A stretch of 64,000 bases of DNA from Marsupella aquatica. Taxonomy: Eukaryota; Marchantiophyta. The position numbers were made by a program, and so were the translations under genes. Below, piece by piece: positions 1-11,501 of the stretch. Where the stretch lies: assembly GCA_973895155.1 (NCBI GenBank), contig OZ316899.1, positions 15,996,001-16,060,000 of the forward strand, given 5' to 3'. A model generated the notes under the pieces. It had not been told where the DNA came from. It saw only the letters and a list, made by a program, of their open reading frames with translations, and did not search any database. How positions within the stretch are numbered: position 1 is the stretch's first letter; each line of letters starts with the position of its first letter.

Positions 1-1236
1 GCCGGCCTCTTCTCTTGCCGTCGTTTGTTTAGGGGCTCCTCGTCCTCCTCCAAGGGTGTTGTGATTGGCATCTGTTCCTGTAGCGGTAGCACGGGTGCAA
101 AAGACTGGCTTCTTGCATATCGGCAAAATAATTGCAGATGGTACCCTAGTCGGGATAACGCTCCTTCCCCAATACTCTGCTTCTCTTCATTTAATGCCTT
201 CTTTAACTGCATTAAGAGATAGTCGTTGTAGTCTCGGCTTGAATCAATATTCTCCACCAAAAATACCTGGGCCTTGCCAATCTCTGCTCTCAGCAATGTA
301 CAATGTAGCGTGACTCTTAAGAAATCAATCAACTGCCCCACATGTGGATTAGTGCATTGATTTCTAAAGAACCCATTCTTAGTAGAGGGCCCTGGAAATG
401 ATCGGAATTGGTTATCCGGCAATGTCTTTTGCTGCTCCACCTTAGTTTTACTCCCTTGTGGAAGAGCAAAGACGGCTTCAATTAGTGTTGGCGTTAATTC
501 CACCACCTTCCCATACATCAGCGTCGTGTTAGAAGAAGCCTCCCAGCATCCCACAAAGTCTAATAGATCTTCGTCTGGTATGTCAATTAACCACCACGGC
601 AACCAGATGAATCCCTATATGCCGGTGTTGTTCATGTATCCAGAATACTTGTTATCCTGGATAGCACAAAAGACCTCATCTTCTTCTCGTGCAAACTGCA
701 GTTATAAGTCGGCAGGTAGCCTATCCGCCCAACCCACCATAAACTTATCCTCTACTGCCCTATCTCAAACTGGCAGGGCTTTGACCTTGGCCTGCCTCTC
801 AGACCGGTTCCGCTTAGCTGGTGTTGTAGACGCCAAACTACCCTTCCGCTTCATTTCTTCAGGCCCTAAAAACTCTCCAAGAATGGCCTCCTTGGTCCAA
901 GCCGAAGTGTGGCCCTTCAACTCCCAAACCGGCTGCCCAACGTTCTTAATCGCCTCTCGAATTCCAACGACTCGATTCTCTCTGATCAGCAACTTGTCAA
1001 GCTCGGCACTGGTGGGAATCCATAAGAATATCTTGAGTACCTCCTCTGTTCCCACAAAGGCCGTCTTATGAATTCCCCATAACCGCGCGAGCTCCGCCTA
1101 TTCCCTTGCTGCTTGTTTTGGCTCAACATCTTTGTAAGTTGGTATGAACTGCCGTGCTTCTTCAAGCAAACAGCCCCAAAACTTAGCCGCTTGATTCACC
1201 GTGGTCATTCCACTGAATGAAAGAGGAGCTTGAGCA
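1..1236 (-). pseudogene. E-family coiled-coil/gag-like protein, broken copy
   Basis: Read leftward from about 1,236 the frame gives a block with VNQAAKFWGCLLEEA, then ELARLW, then RVVGIREAI and WELKG, then a basic KRK-rich stretch. The same blocks in the same order occur in the E2 protein (62,826 downward). Near 400-100 the block GPSTKNGFFRN and the arginine-rich CRYARSQ segment also match E2. An in-frame TAG near 1,100 falls where E2 has a Gln codon, and frames change several times, so this copy is dead. I do not recognise the family. It is not a polymerase, and its coiled-coil content and position suggest a gag-like or accessory protein, which is inference. Confidence 0.55.
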
Positions 1237-1561
1237 ATTCCCTACCCATCTCCCTCGATTGATCAGCAGCTGCTTCCGCCTCCCTAGGTCCCGAGCAACA
1301 AGAGAATGAGCGAGTATACATAGTGTCGGTCCCCTCCCCACAAAGCCGCCTCCTGATGGCTTGTGTGATCAAGCTCGGATTAGGTCATAACCCTAATGCC
1401 GCTTAATCGCAACCGTTGGATCCTACCCTATCGCGATCCTCCCTGCGACGCGTTGTAATTGGCTTTGGTCTTTATTTCTACCTTATATTATTTAACTAAT
1501 TTTTATTTAGGCATTATTTTAGGCTTAACTAGGTACTTTGTGATCCTGGCAAGGCATCACA
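1..1561. mobile_element. E0: right-hand part of a large TG...CA repeat unit
   Basis: The unit runs in from outside the window and ends at 1,561 with GGCATCACA, matching the right end of E2 at 62,936. The encoded protein on the - strand also matches E2 along its length, so this is the same family in the same orientation. E2 has a 5-bp target duplication and TG/CA ends, which makes these units LTR-like. They may be solo LTRs of an element with giant LTRs, because no pol gene lies inside. The left end and target duplication of E0 cannot be seen. Confidence 0.7.
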
Positions 1562-4190
1562 TACCTACTATCTGGCTTGCTGTCCGATTCAATACTCTAG
1601 TTGCGCTGACATTGTTGCTTTGGGCATCTGAGATGTGACTTGCAGTTTTGACCGGGCTAGCTACATTTGATTCTGTTGACGTTGGAGCTGTGCTTCTGGG
1701 TCGTTGGAGTTTGGGCAAAGGCCTGTGATCAAGCATTGCCATTGTTGTGATGCTGCGTTGTGAACACTGGACCTACCAACTCCTTGTTGGGAAAGCTGCA
1801 AAAAGGGATCCAAGCAAGCTACAATACAGGACATTGACCTCAGCTGAAGGTTGGATTTTCTATTTCTGGAGCTTGTAACTAGTGCTTGAAACCAGTGCTC
1901 TGCAGTATGTTGTTCATTGTTGTGCTTTAGTGTTGGCTCTATCCTCCGCCCCTCTGCTACCCTGTTACATTTCATTAGTGCAATGTCTCTCAAAGATTTT
2001 GATTCCTAAGGTAGTATGGGCTTGGGATTAATTAAACGTCTCTCAAAGTTGGTTTATAAGTTTGCTGATAGGGCAATTGCTTCTGAGCTATGGAGGAGCC
2101 TAATCCTACGTTTGATATCGTGAATGCTTTGCTACTTGGGCTTGAGAATCTCATCCTCTATACCTTAGATTTGTTGTGTCTTGTAATTCCCACATCTTGG
2201 CTGCTTTGGATTCCCATCTCTCTGCCACTGCCTTCTTCTGGGCAAGCTGCAATAGGTTGGATTTTCTGTTTTAGAGCTGGTAACCAATGCTAAGTGTTTA
2301 GCTTCGTCCCTCTACTGGTTCTTGCTCTTCATTTCTAGCTTCATTTTCTTTCTTCTATTTTGCGCAATGTGCATTATGCCTGTCTACTATTGATCCGCAT
2401 GGTAATGGGGTTTTCTCTTCAGTCATTTGTTACAAAGTGATTTTGCGCAATGTTGTAACTGTCTTTGACTTCCGCGATGCCTCCGATGAAGCTGCTGAGG
2501 TAAGCCTTCAAGCTACCTCCGATCAAGCTGCCAAGTCAAGCCTTCAAACTACCTTTGAGCAAGCTGCCTCCCATCAAGCTGCCGAGTTAAGCCTTCAATA
2601 CTGAAGCTAAGTGATCTAGCTCTGTGGAGCTTGAGTACATTGGAAGGACCAAGGTGAGATTGCTGATTTCTCTCCACAATGGGTCCTAGATTCGGAGTAG
2701 ACTTGAAAAAAGATTTTGGTACTTTGCTATGAAGCTTTTTTGCACAAAGCGGGCTTGATGATTTGTGGTGTTTGCTGGTGAATTGGATTCCAGAAGAATG
2801 GCCACTAATGCACAGGGGTAGGGGATTTTGCTATTCTGAGATTGGAGATTTAAGATTTTGGCTGGTTTATTGCTACATTTGTTGCTTCCCCTTTAAGTGA
2901 GGGCTAGATTCTGGACCATTGCCATTCTTTTAGGTTGAACCTCTGCCAAAACCCATTACTCTGGTTTACTAGGCTGCCTCTTTTCTGCCTGGGCTGCCTT
3001 GTTTGCCTTGTTTGCCTTCCCAACCAGTAGTATGATAGTGATTCTTAGATAGTCCTGATAATGCATGCTTGTGAGGTGCACTGTGTTTTTTGTTCCTTGG
3101 AAGGACCTTGGTACCCTACTCTGTTGAGTGTTGGATGTTAAGTGTGAGGCCTACTGTCTGTCTTGCCGTCCAATTCAAAACTCTGGTATGGTCAATGGTC
3201 TGTTTTGAGTTTCTTCATCTTGTCTCCTGCTGTTGCTTCTCTTTTATGAATCTTGGAAATAACTTCTGCTTTGACTTCTTCTATATTCGTACAATTTTGG
3301 ATTGAGGGTTTGAACACCTCAGTGGAATTAAAGTTTTGTAATATATTTTGAAACCCCTATCTACTAAGCACAACATTTTAATCTAAGATGTCACTAGATC
3401 ACTCAACATCTCTGTTCAATGACTCTGTTCTAGAAGGCCCACAATCTATTATTAAATGAAAGTTGAATCCAATACTTAAAGTCTCTGTCAATGACTCCCA
3501 CTCCCCCCTGGCAGATATGCCTTATGGCTCTAGATCGAGTACAGTGAATGAAGAAAGTTGAAGAGTGTCCATGTGATGTTTGTCCATGCATGGTCCTTGC
3601 CAACTCAAACCAGTGCTCTGTGTAGTGGCTCCATTTAAATGATACAGGATTCATTGACCATGGCTTAGCTGCTCACTAATCCTTTGGTAGCAATTTGACC
3701 CTGGCTCTATAATCTGCTGGTCATTGTTCCAATCGTTTGGTAGTTGTCTGAGTGTAGCTATGTAATTTGCTCTAAAACAAAACTAGAGAGCGATTATTTT
3801 TCTGAGTTCAATGGCAAGCCTATTGTCCTTTGCAGAATTGGAATAGTACTGAATGAGTCTTAGGCAACCTTTAGTTACAGAAGGAGTTTGAAACGAAACA
3901 TCAGATGCATGTATGTAGTCCAATACTCTTTTGTGTCACATTTGTGCTGCTGCAGATTATGAATCCTTGTTTTTACATCTTGTGACGTGAGAGGGGATTG
4001 AGATCTACATCTGAAATTGATCAAGACAATCTCCAAATTTCATTGCCTTCCTCTTGGTTGAGTACAGTTGGTGAGTCCTCTGCATTCTGGCCCCACATTG
4101 GATTGCAATATGCAAGTGGTAGTACGTGTTTTATGACAACCAATTTAACAGTTTAATAACTCTTCAAGTTTTCTTGTACGTTCCTGTCCA
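1562..4190. other. Region without recognisable gene between E0 and the PHD module
   Basis: Moderately AT-rich, with only short ORFs in shifting frames. Two stretches (about 1,845-1,890 and 2,255-2,295) are diverged direct repeats sharing GGTTGGATTTTCT followed by a GAGCT(T/G)GTAAC motif, so part may be an old repeat. The stretch just left of 4,191 would hold the promoter or first exons of CACTA-A. I looked for a CACTA-type terminus here and found none with a matching partner on the right. Confidence 0.4.
2479..2601. repeat. 36-bp tandem repeat, three copies with a partial unit
   Basis: The unit is close to CCTCCGATCAAGCTGCC followed by AAGCCTTCAA. Full copies start near 2,479, 2,515 and 2,566, with a 15-bp partial unit before the last. 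Copies differ at several positions. No function is evident. Confidence 0.7.
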
Positions 4191-4855
4191 GTGGTCATAA
4201 TGGCTAGGACCAAGCATAAAGCCAGAAAGAATAATACTCGAACAAGAAAGGAGGAAGATGTGTTGGTGATTGAATTGTGGTCAGACATTGAGAAACGTCA
4301 GTTTAGTCCCCAACTTTGTGGCATTTGTGACTGGCATGGAGATCTGGCCATGTGTGATGGGGCTTGCCATCGGCACTTCCACCATGTTTCCAAAGTTGGT
4401 GAGGCTGTTGGCAAGTGCCCTGCCATATTTATTGCACCAGGCAGGCAAGGATGATGATCCTTGGTATTGTCCATAGTGTAAGGATAAGACATACAGGTGT
4501 TTTCAGTGTGGCATTGTCTCTACTACAGCCAGGCAGTGTCCCCAGCCATACTGTGTTCATTTTTATTATCATGGATGCTTGCCACTTGATGTGGAGTCTT
4601 GCCCCATTCATACATGTGTTGCATGCCAACAGGACCATCGTGACCCTCATCTGGCAGAGGCCGTGTAGTGTTTGAGATGTCCCAAAACTTGGCATCGTAC
4701 TTGCCTAGCCAAGAGCCAGCATGAAGGTTTTGCACTAGACAGAGTGCCTTGGCATCATACTGCACATGACCAGGGACGTTGGATGATCTACTTTCCTGAC
4801 CATCCTATTGACCCTGCTCTAGGCACAGCGGCTCATGATCACATCTCCTGGCTTT
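4191..4855 (+). pseudogene. EDM2-like PHD/zinc-finger module carried by CACTA-A
   Basis: After a basic N-terminus (ARTKHKARKNN) come CGICDWHGDLAMCDG and a CHRHFH segment, then, after a 1-nt frame change near 4,440, DDPWYCP-stop-CKDK, CFQCG, a Cys/His-rich block, CPIHTCVACQ, CLRCPKTWHRTC, and a tail with PIDPALGTAAHDHISW. This order, a first PHD followed by clustered Cys/His fingers, a CxxCPxxxHRxC motif and an 'LGTxxxDHI' tail, is that of the plant EDM2 (ENHANCED DOWNY MILDEW 2) family, whose fingers read histone marks at transposon-containing introns. The EDM2 methyltransferase-like domain is not seen. Two in-frame TAG codons and the frame change make this copy a pseudogene. It could be an independent host relic, but it lies just upstream of tnp2 on the same strand. 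Confidence 0.7.
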
Positions 4856-5376
4856 GATTGACGTGGTCCATTTTGGTTCAAATACATCAATACTACTATA
4901 GACATCAATAGACTTCTAAGTTAATGGAACACTGACGTTTTGTCATAATCACACATTTTGTTCACTATGTGAATGGTTAGCACGAGCATGGAGACAATGC
5001 TCTTGGTTAAATTGACTAAGGCTAGCTTTCTAGAAAATCTAAGTACTCAAACTCTACTTATCTATTTGGTAATTATTTTGTATACCAGTATGAGGACCAT
5101 CCCAATTGATGTTTATGGATGTCAATATTGTGGATGTGATTGAATTGTTTGGACCCAGTGTTTTTACGATTGTCTTGGTTGTTGGGTGTCATGGATGGGG
5201 CATTGTCAATGGGGTATTTTCTTCAACCTGTTGTCTGTGGGTAGCAATAGAGTTTCAGGTTTGAAAGAAGCATCCTAAACACATGAAACATAAGACATAA
5301 AATGTAAAACCTTTCTGAAAATAAAAATTCACAGTATGAACTCAAAGAGACAAGTACGGAGTGGCAAGTACAGATT

Positions 5377-5721
5377 ATGAGGGAGCTGAGCTTATTGTCG
5401 TGTCCATGTTGTAGGTTCTCACCAGTGAATGTTGGAGGTGAAACACTACACTCGGTATGTCATTTCTTCCAGACTGCCACACCAAATGTGGACCCCTATA
5501 CAGGTGGCTACATGGATGTATTTTGTGGTGGTTTGGCTGGTCGGTTTGGTAATCCAACAATTTGTACCCCACCTGGCAGAAACATTGTCAACCTTGAATC
5601 TGTTGTACAGTATTGTAGGGCAGATGAGGAGGAGAATTACTTTTTGACAGATGAGTGTGAAGCCGGGTGTGAAGAGGGTGATGAGGAATGTAGTAGTTTG
5701 CTACATGTTTTGCCCATATGA
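5377..5721 (+). CDS. Unrecognised Cys-rich ORF between PHD module and tnp2
   Basis: A 114-residue open frame beginning MRELSLL, with CPCC near the start, a YMDVFCGG block and an acidic C-terminus (DECEAGCEEGDEEC). I do not recognise a domain. From about 5,830 to 6,160 more coding-like sequence follows in other frames (for example PPWHDLGLDLDVLMYLPEYL and GVGFYDYTPLYSDMVMDV), so this may be one exon of a decayed gene joining the PHD module to the transposase. The 4,856-5,376 stretch before it is AT-rich and probably intronic. Confidence 0.3.
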   Translation: MRELSLLSCPCCRFSPVNVGGETLHSVCHFFQTATPNVDPYTGGYMDVFCGGLAGRFGNPTICTPPGRNIVNLESVVQYCRADEEENYFLTDECEAGCEEGDEECSSLLHVLPI

Positions 5722-6224
5722 TTTCGTAGTCACAAATGTATGGCCTAGGGTTCTTTCCATGTCATGAGCGTAGGACATTTGCCAATATCGACTCATTAGT
5801 ACCCAATGGAAGGACTTGGTAGCCATGTCCCCACAATGGAAGGCATTGAAACTACTACTTGTAGGCACAGATCGTAGACCACCATGGCATGATCTTGGGT
5901 TAGACTTAGATGTCTTAATGTACTTGCCTGAGTACTTGAGGGTTGACTATCACCGAGCACAGGTCGGAGTGGTATTTGTACTGATCTGATAAGATTCACA
6001 AATCTGATATCACTCTAGTGGAGTGGGTTTCTATGACTATACACCATTGTATTCTGATATGGTCATGGATGTACGTGCAGAGTAGCCTAGAGGTGTGGAG
6101 TCCAGTGCTGGTACCATTAGAGTGGAGGATTGCAGTATCCAAAGAGCTTGCAGAGGTTGCAAGGTATGTGGGTCCTCTGCATTCTGGCAAATTGAGTGGA
6201 ATACATTGATTGGATTGACTTGAA

Positions 6225-8185
6225 GTGGTTGAAACAATGTTGAGGAACTTTTGTGGTAGTCAAGATGACTTGAATAGGAGGGATGACAAGTTGTGGCGTC
6301 GACAGACTGCAGCTTGTAGAGCTGTTGGGATGACAAAGATAAAATGTCCTTGCTACATTTGCAACTGTAGGGGTAATCGTGTGAGTCTAGGGACTGTCAA
6401 AAAGCACCTCATTCACAATTCTCGCCACCCATCGCAAAGGTATTGGTGGGGAGAGGACTGTGACTCTTTTGATGATGAGTGGAATGCACGATGCAGGGAG
6501 GGGGATGGTGCATTTGAGGGCCCTATGGGCAATGCAAGATGTGCAAAGGAACTTGCCAATGATATGGATTGTGGCATAGATATCCTGGGATACTAGAGGA
6601 CCTGGCAATACCAAGTGAAATTGCTAATGCCAGTGAACCCGTCCAAGAAACCACTATAGAGGAGCCCACTCTGCAGGAAAGTGAAGAGGGTCTCTTTAAC
6701 ATGGATGATCTTCTAGAGGCAGACAGTACATCTGGAGAAGCAACACCTCAGATTTGGGACCAACAGGCAGAGGAGAAGATGATGCGAGCATTTGAAGAGG
6801 CGTGTGCCCCTTTGTATGAGGGGTCCACTACTTCCCAATTATCATTTGTGTTGACATTTCTAAACACATGCCATAATCATGGTTTCACCAACTCTGGAGT
6901 TGATGAACTGCTTTCGTTGATGGGGAAACAGTTGATGCCTGCTAAGAATCTGCTGCCTAAAAACCTATATGCATGCAAGAAGCTGATCAGTCATGCTGGC
7001 TTGGATTATGTCAAAATTGATGCTTGTGAGGATGGATGTGTCCTATTCAGAAAGGAGCATGCTCCTTGCAAAGAGTGTCCACTGTGCAAAAAGCCTAGGT
7101 ATAAGCAGGTTGGACAATCAAAGCAATCTGTGAATTAAAGTCCTTTGACATTTCCCCCTCATACCCAAGTTGAAACGAATGTATAGGTGCAAGGCAATTT
7201 CAAAGTTGATGACATGGCATAAGGACAATAAAAGCACAGATGGAAAGGTCCGGCATGTTGCAGATTCTAGGGCATGGAAGGAGATTGATACAACAATTGA
7301 TCCAACATTTGAAGCAGAGCCTCGCAATGTACACCTTGGATTGGCTCTGGATGGTGTGAATCCCTTTGGGGAAAACAACCTCAAGCACTCTACGTGGCTT
7401 GTGGTATTGTTGACTTACAATTTTCCCCCTTGGTTGTCCACCAAGAAGTTCTTCATTATGTTATCTTTGCCGATCCCTGGGCCTTATTCAATGACTGACC
7501 GCAACATTGACATTTACATGGCTCCATTGCTGGAGGAGCTTTTGGAGCTCTGGGAGGGAGTTCCATGCTTTGATTCACTTGATAGGCCTGGCCTGAATAA
7601 GTGGTTCAATCTGCGGGCCATTCTATTGTGGACAGTGAATGACTATCCAGCTTTGGGTCTCATATCGGGTCAAGTCACAAAAGGATATCATGGATGCATT
7701 GTGTGTGGTCCCAATGTGAGCTGCAGAAGGTCTACTGCTCTATCCAGGAATGTATTTCTGGGGAGTCAAAGGTGGTTGGAGGAGAACCATAAGTACCGCT
7801 CCCAAAGTTATGCAGCAAAATTTGATGGGGAGTGCGAGCCACGGGGGCCTCCCCCAAGGATACTTGTGAGAAAAAATTAGCCTTTGCTGCTGAGGTGGAA
7901 GAGTACTTGAAAACACCTGGGGCCAAAAAAGGAAGCAAGAACTGTCCTTCAAAGCTTCATGGGGTGAAGAGGACACAAGGTCTTGCAAAGCTGCCATACT
8001 GGTCGGTGAGTAAAATCACACTTGCATCCAACTTTTTACTTGAAGATATTGCAACCAAAATTGTACACACATGTCAATTTGCAGTTGGACTGTTTTGCTT
8101 TTTGTTGTTTGCATGCAGAAACTTCTGATCAACCATGTGCTAGATCCCATGCACACAGAGAAGAACATTGCTCAAAATTTGATTA
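6225..8185 (+). pseudogene. CACTA-A tnp2 transposase, N-terminal and catalytic part
   Basis: The N-terminal part has CPCYICNCRG and a following His-rich segment (KKHLIHNSRH), the Cys motif that opens many CACTA transposases. After a frame change near 6,580 comes an acidic linker, then CVLFRKEH and CPLCKKPRY. The tnp2 core follows from about 7,160: ISKLMTWH, LGLALDGVNPF, LSLPIPGP and the next exon with NHVLDPMHTEKN. The Asp in ALDG and in LDPMH are the usual acidic catalytic positions. An intron from about 8,007 to 8,118 ends in TTTGCATGCAG, and a second long intron starts near 8,185. Frameshifts near 6,580, 7,130 and 7,860 break it. Unlike CACTA-B, no SET domain separates the Cys motif from the tnp2 core. 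Confidence 0.85.
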
Positions 8186-8257
8186 CGGGTCCAGTTAGAG
8201 ACTTCTGTAAATCTGAAAATTCTGTCAAAATTCCACGTCACCCTGTAAATATCCAGC

Positions 8258-8505
8258 CATTAAATGGTTTGAATCCAACCATCTACATCCATTTTGTGTG
8301 TGAAGACTTGTGTGAAGGCTCGTGTAGCCTCTCAACTGAAAATGAGCTTTCCCACCATTAGATGTTATGAATCCAACCATCCAAATTCATTTTGTGTGTG
8401 AATACTCGTGTGGTCTCTTAGCTCAAAAAGAACTTTTACACCATTAGATGTTTTGAATCCAATGATCTATGTTGCTTTTGTGTGTGAAACCTCGTGTGAA
8501 GAGTA
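8258..8505. repeat. About 95-bp tandem repeat, three diverged copies, in tnp2 intron
   Basis: Each copy contains ATTAGATGTTTTGAATCCAA (or a close variant), then CATTTTGTGTGTGAA, then CTCGTGTG. Copies begin near 8,258, 8,355 and 8,440. They lie just inside the long intron of the CACTA-A transposase. No coding potential. Confidence 0.7.
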
Positions 8506-10885
8506 ATGTCACTTCTTGACACAAACAACTCTATTAAACTAAACCTATCCATGCTTGGATGTTGACATAACTAGATTATGACGTTTATGGTGCCTAAGGA
8601 ATAAGAAGAACTTGGGGAGTAGGTCGGCTCTGAAAAAAATCAATATTTGAGAAATCTCCAGCTTGGGTATTAGGTATATTTTAAAGGGCAATTTAATTGC
8701 AATAATATAAAATAAATAAGCTTGGTAAGCAACATATAAAGCATTCTCTCAACCTCTTGACGCCATACAAGTAAAATGGAAAAGAATATTAGAAATATAA
8801 ATAGTGGTGAAAAATCATGAGGAAGGTGGGGTGAATAAGCGAGGGTTTGGTCATGGGAAACTTACATTGAAGTTTAATGCAAGGATTATTACAATTTAAC
8901 ATGTGGAAGGGTCTAGTTATGAAAATATTGTTTTGAAGTGGTATTGAATGTTAGATTTTTGGAATGTAAACTCTAGAGTATTATAACCTTGTTTTTAAGT
9001 TACAACTTGACAAACACTACTCAAACCCTTGAATATATGTGTACCAATTGCTTTAACTTATGACCTTATTGATTTTGAAGTTACAAATGGGATCAAACAT
9101 TATAAAGACCCTTGTAGATGTGTGTACCAAAATGCCTTGTCTTGTAACCTTCCCGGATAACCTAATTTTGATTTTGAAGTTACAACTAGGGTCAAGCAGT
9201 ACACTAACCCTTGTAGATGTGTGTACCATAATGTCTTAACTTGTAGTTACCTTATATTCATGAATTTTATAAGTTACAACTGGGGTCAAACAGTACACCA
9301 ACCCTTGTAGATGTGTGTACCAGAATGCCTTAACTTGTAACTTTATATTGATTTTGAAGTTACAAACGGGGTCAAACAATACACCGACCCTTGCGGATGT
9401 GTGTATCAGAATGCCTTAACTTGTAACCTTATATTGATTTGATAAGTTACAGTTGGGGTCAAACAGTACACTGACCCTTGCAGATGTGTGTACCAGGATG
9501 CCTTAACTTGTAACTTTATATTTATTTTGAAGTTACTACTGGGGTCAAACAATACACCGACCCTTGCGGATGTGTGTACCAGAATGCCTTAACTTGTAAC
9601 CTTATATTGATTTTGAAGTTATAATTAGGGTCAAACATTACACCGACCTCTGCATATGTGTGTACTATAGTTTATTGCCTTAACTTGAATAATATGATAT
9701 GGACCTTATAATTATAGTACCTGATTGATAATAAACTTAAGTGAATAATTTTGGGTACAAAGAGCTAACTTCTCCATTTTTGGAATCCAACAAAGGGCAA
9801 ATTTCACTTTCTTAATATGTAATGCCCTAAGATAACCATAACAATATGAAACAAGATTACAAAAGACTCATCTACCTACTAAGAGCATTGCTTTCTACAA
9901 ATAAATTGCAAATTACAATTACTTATAGTTTTGTTAAGATTGCATAAATCTATTGTGTTGATTTAAATAAAAGCTCTAAGTGTTGTGGCAAATAATTAAT
10001 ATACTAATATTTGCACATCCATATATGATAATGCTACAAATTTTTAGCTAATCTGATAATTTATTTGAAAATAAACACTATTATGATCAATATTACATAA
10101 GTGAAAATTAGATTTTAAAGTATAGATAGATTCCATGCTTGATTTAGCTTCATGGGTGAACAACTTTAGCAATCACATTTATTCAACGAGGAATAAAGAG
10201 AGAAACAAACCTCTATTTCAAGCTTAGATGATAGCTTGGGGTTGTTTCTTAGTGATGCCAAAATTTGTCTACAAACTCACACAAAATTGCTCATGTCAAT
10301 TGAATGGACAAAATATCAAGTCACTTCACAAATAACAAATAAACACAAATTCTAGTCATAAAAAACATGCACTGATATAAACATTTACCTTGATGGTAGT
10401 CACCATGAGAAATCTTAAAAAAAAATCTTGTATGCCACTTGAGTGTAGCTCCCCTAGGCCTTATTCAAACATATTCCTTGAATACACACCAAAAAAGTCA
10501 TAAGCATAATGTCAAAACTCACTTGCACATTCAAGACTAATCAACTATTCTCAAAACATTAAACTATTCTATTATTATAAAATCTCTACAAAAATAAGGC
10601 TATGACTTTCTATTGATTAGTAAAACATACATTTAAAAAACAGAAATGAAGTTAGTATGTTTCTTCTCTCATGAAGGTGCCTATATATAAAGTTACTCTC
10701 TTCCCAACATGATCATTATGATTCTACACTTATGGGTTTTTCATTTGTTTCCATTTGCCATTAAAATTGATGAGAATTTTGTATTTGTCATTACTAGACA
10801 AATCATGATGAATAAATTACACTTTCCAAACAAAAAGTATACTTGTCTCCCCACAAAACAATTAAAAAACCAATGCTATAAATAG
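8506..10885. other. AT-rich intron of CACTA-A transposase, Copia target region
   Basis: Between the exon ending near 8,185 and the next at about 17,170 the sequence is AT-rich with no plausible ORF. Apart from the minisatellite at 8,995-9,690 I see no structure. The Copia element inserted at a run of T at 10,886-10,890. Confidence 0.55.
8995..9690. repeat. 86-bp minisatellite, about eight copies
   Basis: The unit reads GTTACAACTGGGGTCAAACA, then GTACACCAACCCTTG, then AGATGTGTGTACCAGAATGC, then CTTAACTTGTAAC and TTATATTGATTTTGAA. Copies start near 8,995, 9,080, 9,179, 9,272, 9,358, 9,444, 9,530 and 9,616. The inner copies are most alike and the outer ones more diverged, with small insertions in two. 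It lies wholly within the transposase intron. Confidence 0.85.
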
Positions 10886-10890
10886 TTTTT

Positions 10891-11059
10891 TGTTATAAGT
10901 GATAAACCTAACCCCGGTAAACTAGACTTACCCTAGTGAATAGGGATAAGAGGTGGTTACATAACCACCACGCCTTGTACTATATAGGGAGCCCCCATAC
11001 TCCCAAATGGAATAGAAGGTAGTGAGTTTGTTGGCTCATGAGATCTATGTCCCTACATA
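10891..11059 (+). repeat. 5' LTR of the Copia element
   Basis: Starts TGTTATAAGT and ends CCTACATA. The end was placed where the two LTR copies diverge and where a TTTTT duplication follows the 3' copy. The last base pair is TA rather than the usual CA, so the end could be off by a few bases. Confidence 0.88.
10952..10987 (+). promoter_or_regulatory. Putative LTR core promoter: palindrome plus TATA box
   Basis: A perfect 8-bp-arm palindrome, GGTGGTTACATAACCACC (10,952-10,969), lies about 11 bp upstream of CTATATAGGG (10,980-10,987). The same arrangement is kept in the 3' LTR. A palindrome next to a TATA box suits a dimeric transcription-factor site, which is inference. Confidence 0.5.
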
Positions 11060-11501
11060 CGTTATCAACACGACTCTTGATCTGAGTGATTTTTTTTCTC
11101 CTTACACATCAGCTTGAGCAAAATTTTGTTTGGAAAATCTCCACACCAGCCCACGGAAGACGAAAACGTCTAAGGATTTTCAGTTTTTTTTTTCGAGGAT
11201 TCCAACAATAGCTTTGCCCCCACATCGATCCCTCCTCCCTGAACGCGATCTTCTCCACACAAAAAAAATTACCCAACACCTGGAGAGGACGGCCCGTGAA
11301 AGATCGGAGCAGGCATGAGGAAGGACGATACGAGGCAAACGGACCAGCAAGAACGGCTCCACACGGAACAATATCAGGGAAGTTCCCATTCCATCCCCCA
11401 CGATTATACAATTTCAAACAAGATACACTGTGGAAAACTCAAGCAATTTCCATTTATTGAGACACTTCCGATTACTGAAGATACAATACTTCGATTGAAC
11501 A

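Noticed and set aside
3674-3690. CACTAATCCTTTGG as the left terminus of CACTA-A
   Set aside because: No inverted partner with a matching 3-bp duplication was found to the right of 37,021, and no subterminal array follows it.
5377-5721. EDM2 methyltransferase-like domain in the Cys-rich ORF
   Set aside because: YMDVFCGG recalls the DFCCG motif, but the following NPPF-type motif and spacing are absent.
8995-9690. CRISPR-like array
   Set aside because: Repeats are directly adjacent 86-bp units with no unique spacers, in a eukaryotic intron; it is a minisatellite.
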